NCBI GenBank assembly: GCA_958438125.1
Contig: CAUBQN010000047.1
Coordinates: forward strand, 1 to 10,618
DNA length: 10,618 nucleotides
From: an uncultured Collinsella sp.
GTDB lineage: Bacteria > Actinomycetota > Coriobacteriia > Coriobacteriales > Coriobacteriaceae
Direction: 5' to 3'
Shown here: positions 6,774 to 10,618 of the stretch, piece after piece
How the letters are laid out: each line of letters opens with the position of its first letter
Numbering within the stretch: position 1 is the stretch's first letter
Made by a program: the position numbers and the translations under genes
The notes under the pieces: generated by a model
Told to the model about the DNA's origin: nothing
Seen by the model: only the letters and a program-made list of their open reading frames with translations
The model's database searches: none

Positions 6774-7541
6774 ATGGAATTGTTTGAGCCGATTCTTCAT
6801 TTCTTTGAGCAACGGTGGGTCCACAACATCATCTGGGCCGTCATCTTGGCGATAGGCACCGCCGTCGCCGCCAAGGTCGTATCCAAGACCCTGAACCATC
6901 TGCTTAACCGAGACGATAACCCACTTCCGGCATCGAGTATCTTCATCAACATCGCACGCGCCGTCATCTGGATGATCGGCGGCAGCTTTATCCTCGACAA
7001 CTGCTTTGGCATTAACGCAAACGCGCTCGTCGCCGCTCTTGGCGTCGGCGGCATCGCCATCTCGCTCGGCTTTCAGGACACGCTGTCAAACCTTATTGGC
7101 GGCATGCAGGTGACCTTTATGGGCATCATCAAACCCGGCGACAATATCGAGGTCGGCGGCGTATCCGGCGTGGTCCAAGACATCACTTGGCGCCATACAA
7201 CGATTGAGGATGCCTGTGGACAGACCATCATTGTGCCCAACTCCAACATCTCCAAGAACACGCTCGTGCACCTCATGCCCTTCGGGCGTGTGGCTGTGCC
7301 CGTTGCCGTAAAGGACACGTCCAAGTGGGCCTCGCTCGACGCACTGGCAGACGAGCTGACCAGCGCCACCAAGGCCGCCGTGCTTCCCATCTCGGGCTTT
7401 GACAAGGAGCCCTACGTACTCTTTAGCGAAATCGGCGACTTTGGCATCAAAGGAAAGATCATCTTTATCGTCAGCGACGACAGCACTACTTTCACGGCAG
7501 CCGACGCCTGCATCCGCGCCATCGCCCCCATCATCGCCTAA
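6774..7541 (+). CDS. mscS: MscS-family mechanosensitive ion channel
   Basis: A small-conductance mechanosensitive channel of 255 residues that would open under membrane tension and release solutes during osmotic downshock. Three transmembrane helices lie near residues 18-38, 55-75 and 80-112. The third is the pore helix, NALVAALGVGGIAISLGFQD, followed by TLSNLIGGMQV; its Ala/Gly packing pattern and the Q-D-x-L-S-N-L-I-G-G step match the MscS pore. The beta domain follows with KPGDNIEVGGVSGVVQDI and IIVPNSNISKNTLVHL. A shorter alpha/beta C-terminal domain completes a protein slightly shorter than the E. coli one. The start is ATG 6774 because AGGAGG at 6758-6763 is 10 bases upstream; in-frame starts at 6729 and 6741 lie in or next to the preceding terminator. 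A GGGACAG hairpin follows. Confidence 0.92.
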   Translation: MELFEPILHFFEQRWVHNIIWAVILAIGTAVAAKVVSKTLNHLLNRDDNPLPASSIFINIARAVIWMIGGSFILDNCFGINANALVAALGVGGIAISLGFQDTLSNLIGGMQVTFMGIIKPGDNIEVGGVSGVVQDITWRHTTIEDACGQTIIVPNSNISKNTLVHLMPFGRVAVPVAVKDTSKWASLDALADELTSATKAAVLPISGFDKEPYVLFSEIGDFGIKGKIIFIVSDDSTTFTAADACIRAIAPIIA

Positions 7542-7579
7542 ACCACCGCAAAGGGGACAGGCATCTTTGTAGTGGTTTT
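7540..7579 (+). terminator. Terminator hairpin after mscS, GGGACAG loop
   Basis: AAACCACCGCAAAG (7540-7553, starting in the stop codon) pairs with CTTTGTAGTGGTTT (7565-7578) with one G-U pair and one mismatch. The loop is GGGACAGGCAT and T residues end the right arm. It is closely related to the hairpin at 10413-10459, read on the other strand. Confidence 0.75.
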
Positions 7580-7600
7580 CATTCGTGGTACCATGGTTCA

Positions 7601-7620
7601 TATAGTTGTTTAAACGACTA
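7601..7620 (+). promoter_or_regulatory. Promoter -10 candidate with an 18-base operator-like near-palindrome
   Basis: TATAGT at 7601-7606 could be a -10 box; TTTTCA at 7576-7581 is a poor -35 at 19 bases. TAGTTGTTTAAACGACTA (7603-7620) is a near-perfect inverted repeat centred between 7611 and 7612, with 8 of 9 pairs matching and one T-G. It ends just before the ribosome site GGGAG (7622-7626) of the fusion gene. The position over the transcription start and leader suggests a repressor site. Confidence 0.45.
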
Positions 7621-7633
7621 AGGGAGCAACATT

Positions 7634-9550
7634 ATGGAAGAGGCCTATCGTCAAGCACGCAAGCGCGGCGAGCAAGGACGTCGACGCGCCATTAGCCAAA
7701 GCGAGCATCCATACCTTACGGACCTCGATAGCTTGGTTGCTCAGCTCCCCTTAGGTCAGCGAGAGAATGTCGGCCTGCGGGATATTCCGCTCGAAATGGT
7801 CGTCGGCACGGTCACCAAGGGCCGTCAGTCCGCCTTTTCGTGTAACTTTATGCCCCTGCTTCCGTTTAGCACCGAGTTCGCCCGCAAGTGGTCCAACCTC
7901 TACGACATCCAGGTGACCGAGGGCTATCGCGACCCCGTCATCGTCACCGAGTTCATGCATCGGTTCTATGTCCAAGAAGGCAACAAACGCGTCAGTGTCC
8001 TCAAATTCCTAGACGCCCCGACGGTTTCGGCCAAGGTCACCCGTCTCTACCCCGGCAAATGGGATTCCGTCGAAAGCCGCCTGTACGGCGAGTTCTGCGC
8101 GTTTTGGCGCGTCTGCCCCCTATACGAGATCGAGTTCTCGCGTGAGGGAAGCTACGAAACGCTCGCCAAGATGCTCGGTCAGAACCTTATCGAAAAATGG
8201 CCGCAGAAAAAGGTCGACTACCTGCGCCACACCTTCCTGCTCTTTAAGCGCGCCTACCTTCGCGCAGGCGGCGACCACCTGGACATTACGCCTGCCGACG
8301 CCATGCTCGTGTACCTCAATGTGTACAACCAGGACCGCCTGCTGGATACGCCGACGGATATCGTCGTAAACCGCCTGTGCAAGATTTGGCGCGAGCTGGT
8401 CATTGCCGGCAAAAATGACGAGGACAAGGTCGATCTTGTCGAAGCACCGAGCGTCGACGAGGAAGAAACGCCCGCCAAGTCCGCCGCTGGCGTGCTCAAC
8501 TTCTTTATGGGCAAGACCGTCTACTCGACGGCCAACCCCCTGCGCATCGCCTTTATCCATGAGTTCCCCTGTGCGACGTCGAGCTGGGACAGCCTGCACG
8601 ACCAAGGGCGTCAGTATCTCGATGAGCACTTTGGCGGTATCGTGTGCACCGAGGCGTTCGAGGACTGTCACGATCCGGATGTGTTCTACGCCGCCGTGGA
8701 AACGGCTGTCAAACATGGAGCAAACGTCATCTTCTCGACCTCGCACCGCCTGATGGAATACACGCTCAGGGCTGCCGTTGAGTATCCCCGGATTCGGTTC
8801 CTCAACTGCTCTATCGGCCTTCCCCATCAAAGCGTCCGTTCGTACTTTGGCAAGATGTACGAGGCCAAGTTTCTGCTGGGCGCCCTCGCGGCCAGCATGG
8901 CGGACAACCACCGCATCGGTTACCACGCGTCGGTCTTCGCCTCGGGCGCACTCAGCGAGATCAACGCCTTTGCGATTGGCGCCTCGCTGCTCGACCCGCG
9001 CGCGCAAATTATCCTGACCTGGGGCGATGTGCCCGCTGGAGGTCTCGCCGAGGCCATGTGCCGCGAAGGCGTGAGCGTCATGACCGGCGCCGATATGTCA
9101 AAGTCGCTGGAAGATCCCACCGCCTACGGGCTTCACCGCTTGGTCGATGGCAAGGTTACCGGCATCGCCATGCCCGTCTGGAACTGGGGGCGCTACTACG
9201 AGCTTATCGTGAAAAGCCTTCTGCACGGCACATGGGACGAGACCAGCGACGACAACCAAGTGCGCGCTGTCAACTACTGGTATGGCATGAGCTCCGGAGT
9301 TATCGACATCCGTTACGCTCCGGGCCTACCCTACCAAACGCGCAAACTCGTGCAGTTGCTCCGCAACGGCATTGTTGAGGGATCCATCAACCCCTTTGGC
9401 GGCGAGCTCCACAGCCAGAACGGCGTGGTACAGATCGAAGGCTTCCCTCCGCTGCCGAGCACGCAGATTGTCGAGATGAATTGGCTGGCGGACAACGTGG
9501 TGGGCACCATTCCGCAGCCCAACGATGAGCCGAAGGTCCCTGCCCTATGA
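7634..9550 (+). CDS. Cytosolic fusion protein: ParB/sulfiredoxin-like domain plus BMP/PnrA-like nucleoside-binding domain
   Basis: A 638-residue protein of unknown role. It begins with a basic, hydrophilic stretch and has neither signal peptide, lipobox nor membrane helix, so it should be cytosolic. Residues about 45-135 contain GYRDPVIVTEF and YVQEGNKRVSVLK (112-124), which resemble the ParB/sulfiredoxin fold, where a G-x-x-R loop binds nucleotide. A mostly helical middle part follows, then an acidic linker near 270-285. From about 303 to 600 the sequence resembles the BMP/Med (PnrA) periplasmic-binding fold: NPLRIAFIHEF, then SYFGKMYEAKFLLGALAASM followed by A-D-N-H-R-I-G-Y, then ALSEINAFAIGASLLDPRAQ. 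Automatic annotation would probably call it a BMP-family substrate-binding protein, which is misleading without a secretion signal and without permease genes. GGGAG at 7622-7626 supports the start. Its TGA overlaps the ATG of the phosphoesterase gene, so the two are translationally coupled. Confidence 0.8.
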   Translation: MEEAYRQARKRGEQGRRRAISQSEHPYLTDLDSLVAQLPLGQRENVGLRDIPLEMVVGTVTKGRQSAFSCNFMPLLPFSTEFARKWSNLYDIQVTEGYRDPVIVTEFMHRFYVQEGNKRVSVLKFLDAPTVSAKVTRLYPGKWDSVESRLYGEFCAFWRVCPLYEIEFSREGSYETLAKMLGQNLIEKWPQKKVDYLRHTFLLFKRAYLRAGGDHLDITPADAMLVYLNVYNQDRLLDTPTDIVVNRLCKIWRELVIAGKNDEDKVDLVEAPSVDEEETPAKSAAGVLNFFMGKTVYSTANPLRIAFIHEFPCATSSWDSLHDQGRQYLDEHFGGIVCTEAFEDCHDPDVFYAAVETAVKHGANVIFSTSHRLMEYTLRAAVEYPRIRFLNCSIGLPHQSVRSYFGKMYEAKFLLGALAASMADNHRIGYHASVFASGALSEINAFAIGASLLDPRAQIILTWGDVPAGGLAEAMCREGVSVMTGADMSKSLEDPTAYGLHRLVDGKVTGIAMPVWNWGRYYELIVKSLLHGTWDETSDDNQVRAVNYWYGMSSGVIDIRYAPGLPYQTRKLVQLLRNGIVEGSINPFGGELHSQNGVVQIEGFPPLPSTQIVEMNWLADNVVGTIPQPNDEPKVPAL

Positions 9551-10257
9551 AAATCCTTGCCATAGCCGATACCGAAGAACGATGCCTTTGGGAGTGCTTT
9601 CGCAAGGAACGCTTTGAGGGAGTCGACCTGATTTTGTCCGCCGGCGATCTGGACCCGGACTATCTTGAGTTTTTGGTTACGGTCATCAACAAACCGCTCA
9701 TCTACGTGCGCGGCAATCACGATGACCGCTACGCACGTCATGCACCGGGTGGATGTATCTGCGTAGAGGACAGCGTGTACACGTACCGAGGGATTCGCAT
9801 TGCGGGCCTTGGCGGGTCCATGCGTTATCGCGACGGCGCCAACATGTACACCGAACGCGAGATGTCCAAGCGCATGCGTAAGCTGTCGCGTAAGGTTAGG
9901 ATGGTCGGCGGGTGCGACATTCTGCTTACCCATGCACCCGCCGCCGGTATGGGAGATCTGGACGATCTGCCGCATCGAGGATTCGAGTGTTTTAACACAG
10001 CACTCGAATCCTGGAATCCCGACTACATGGTGCACGGGCATGTGCACCAAAGCTACGGTTGCGATTTTCAGCGCGAGCGTCAGCATGTGTGTGGAACGAC
10101 GATCATCAACGCCTGCGGCTATACGCAGTTTGAGCTCGACCAGACGCACTACCCCATCCGCGGCTGGCAAGCAGCTTGGCTCAACTCACAAACCATGCGC
10201 CGCGAGCTCAAACGCCACGAAGCCATCGAGTCTTCAACAGCCAGAACCCCCTGGTAA
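9547..10257 (+). CDS. YfcE-like metallophosphoesterase with altered first metal motif
   Basis: A small cytosolic calcineurin-like phosphoesterase, 236 residues. The motifs run in the usual order: D8 in IADTEE, D34 in SAGDLDPDY, N57-H58-D59 in VRGNHDDR, H129 in LLTHAPAAG, and H163-G-H165-V-H167. The first motif is normally D-x-H; here it is D-T-E, so one metal ligand is Glu or is missing. GLGGSMRY (about 88-95) is a further motif that I associate with clostridial relatives. The substrate is unknown; YfcE-type enzymes cleave phosphodiesters in model assays. The gene overlaps the fusion gene by ATGA, so production of both proteins is probably coupled and they may act on the same small molecule. 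No own promoter or ribosome site is apparent. A 12-bp perfect inverted repeat lies within the gene at 9978-10012. Confidence 0.88.
   Translation: MKILAIADTEERCLWECFRKERFEGVDLILSAGDLDPDYLEFLVTVINKPLIYVRGNHDDRYARHAPGGCICVEDSVYTYRGIRIAGLGGSMRYRDGANMYTEREMSKRMRKLSRKVRMVGGCDILLTHAPAAGMGDLDDLPHRGFECFNTALESWNPDYMVHGHVHQSYGCDFQRERQHVCGTTIINACGYTQFELDQTHYPIRGWQAAWLNSQTMRRELKRHEAIESSTARTPW
9978..10012. repeat. Perfect 12-bp inverted repeat inside the phosphoesterase gene
   Basis: AGGATTCGAGTG (9978-9989) is exactly complementary to CACTCGAATCCT (10001-10012) with an 11-base spacer. It falls in codons for RGFECFNTALESW and has no T-run after it. It may simply be a strong mRNA hairpin. Confidence 0.6.
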
Positions 10258-10280
10258 CCACCTTTAAGGCTTGACGCTGC

Positions 10281-10380
10281 GCCGGCCCCAAGCACCCCAT
10301 CTCGCCCCTCAAGCCGTCGCTCGCGTACCAAAGTACGCGTCGCTCCTCTTTCGGGGCGACCTGGGGCACTTGGAACCGGC
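10281..10380. repeat. About 100-base imperfect palindrome downstream of the phosphoesterase
   Basis: All parts share one dyad axis at 10330.5. The outer arms, 10282-10308 and 10353-10379, pair at 21 of 27 positions, and the six mismatches fall as three 2x2 internal loops. The centre is CGCGTAC (10322-10328), loop CAAA, GTACGCG (10333-10339). The single strand would fold into one long hairpin. It lies in the 287-base gap between convergent genes, where I see no coding sequence. It may be a repetitive extragenic element, an extended 3' hairpin, or a structured RNA. Confidence 0.65.
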
Positions 10381-10412
10381 TCGCTGCGATGCCATAACAT
10401 TGACGCAAAAGT

Positions 10413-10459
10413 GCCAAAACCACCACAAAGGTGCCTGTCCCCTTTGTGGTGGTTTTGGC
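10413..10459 (-). terminator. Perfect 19-bp hairpin, GGGACAG loop on the minus strand
   Basis: GCCAAAACCACCACAAAGG (10413-10431) has its exact complement at 10441-10459, around TGCCTGTCC. Read on the minus strand, the loop region is GGGGACAGGCACC, the same word as in the hairpins at 4458, 4513 and 7540. It lies between convergent genes and can form on either strand; T-runs are within the stem. It could serve as a back-up terminator for rplA or for the phosphoesterase gene. Confidence 0.7.
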
Positions 10460-10469
10460 CCGAGATAGC

Positions 10470-10508
10470 AAGAAACCCGGTCCTGTACGAGGCAGAACCG
10501 GGTTTCTT
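10470..10508 (-). terminator. Rho-independent terminator of rplA
   Basis: AAGAAACCCGGT (10470-10481) and ACCGGGTTTCTT (10497-10508) form a perfect 12-bp stem with a 15-base loop. It lies 36 bases beyond the rplA stop on the minus strand. The T residues at both ends would let it work in both directions. Confidence 0.75.
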
Positions 10509-10544
10509 TAGCAATGCTTGCTTTGCTCAGGCAGTAACTAAAAG

Positions 10545-10618
10545 TTACTCAGCCAGGAAGTCGCGCTGGACAGCGGGATCGACCTTGACGCCAGGGCCCA
10601 TGGTGGAAGACACGGAGA
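10545..10618 (-). CDS. rplA: 50S ribosomal protein L1, C-terminal end (gene continues outside window)
   Basis: The last 23 residues of ribosomal protein L1, which binds 23S rRNA at the L1 stalk and represses its own mRNA in many bacteria. The reverse-strand reading is SVSSTMGPGVKVD followed by PAVQRDFLAE and TAA. SSTMGPGVKVD is the well-conserved C-terminal signature of L1, where the SxTMGPG segment lies near the RNA-binding face. The gene starts beyond the right edge, and rplK would be expected still further right. A 7-bp hairpin, AGTAACT and AGTTACT (10533-10549), spans the stop codon. The gene converges on the phosphoesterase gene. Confidence 0.93.
   Translation of the reverse strand, partial: SVSSTMGPGVKVDPAVQRDFLAE

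Noticed and set aside
8120..10170. Minus-strand open frames opposite the fusion and phosphoesterase genes
   Set aside because: Both overlap strongly supported plus-strand genes and show no ribosome site or family resemblance.
1..10618. CRISPR array, tRNA or rRNA gene, prophage or complete mobile element
   Set aside because: I found no regularly spaced direct repeats, no tRNA-like cloverleaf ending in CCA, no rRNA signature and no integrase or transposase gene.

Overview
The window looks like a piece of the chromosome of a high-GC actinobacterium of the Coriobacteriia, most likely a Collinsella-type gut bacterium. This rests on codon usage (strong G/C third positions), the protein character of AsnS and L1, a sortase-type surface 5'-nucleotidase with an LAxTG-like signal, and short intergenic regions with recurring terminator-like hairpins. 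The genus is an inference from sequence style, not a search result. I see no phage, insertion sequence, CRISPR array, tRNA or rRNA.

Layout. Positions 1-356 hold the 3' end of asparaginyl-tRNA synthetase, closed by a strong terminator. A WYL-type transcriptional regulator (615-1403) follows. Next is a three-gene ABC transporter (1564-4459) of the TrpXYZ type: a lipoprotein, a LivH-like permease and an ATPase. A perfect hairpin separates the lipoprotein gene from the permease gene. Then come a secreted, probably wall-anchored 5'-nucleotidase (4617-6644), an MscS-type mechanosensitive channel (6774-7541), and a tightly coupled pair (7634-10257). The pair encodes a cytosolic protein that joins a ParB/sulfiredoxin-like domain to a BMP/PnrA-like nucleoside-binding domain, and a small metallophosphoesterase with a changed first metal motif. 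The right edge (10545-10618, minus strand) is the C-terminus of ribosomal protein L1 and its terminator. All other genes are on the plus strand.

How the genes fit together. Regulator and transporter are neighbours on one strand. A short motif, GCTGTTGAAAA, lies twice upstream of the regulator, once just inside it, and once (10 of 11 bases) over the -35 box of the transporter promoter, which suggests local control. The 5'-nucleotidase could release nucleosides outside the cell, and the BMP-like domain belongs to a family that binds purine nucleosides, but a functional link is only a guess. The ParB-like/BMP-like fusion plus phosphoesterase is the best candidate for an undescribed system here.

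The intergenic DNA has its own interest. Four hairpins share GGGACAG in the loop although their stems differ. A roughly 100-base imperfect palindrome lies between the phosphoesterase and rplA. An 18-base near-palindrome lies between a promoter-like sequence and the start of the fusion gene.
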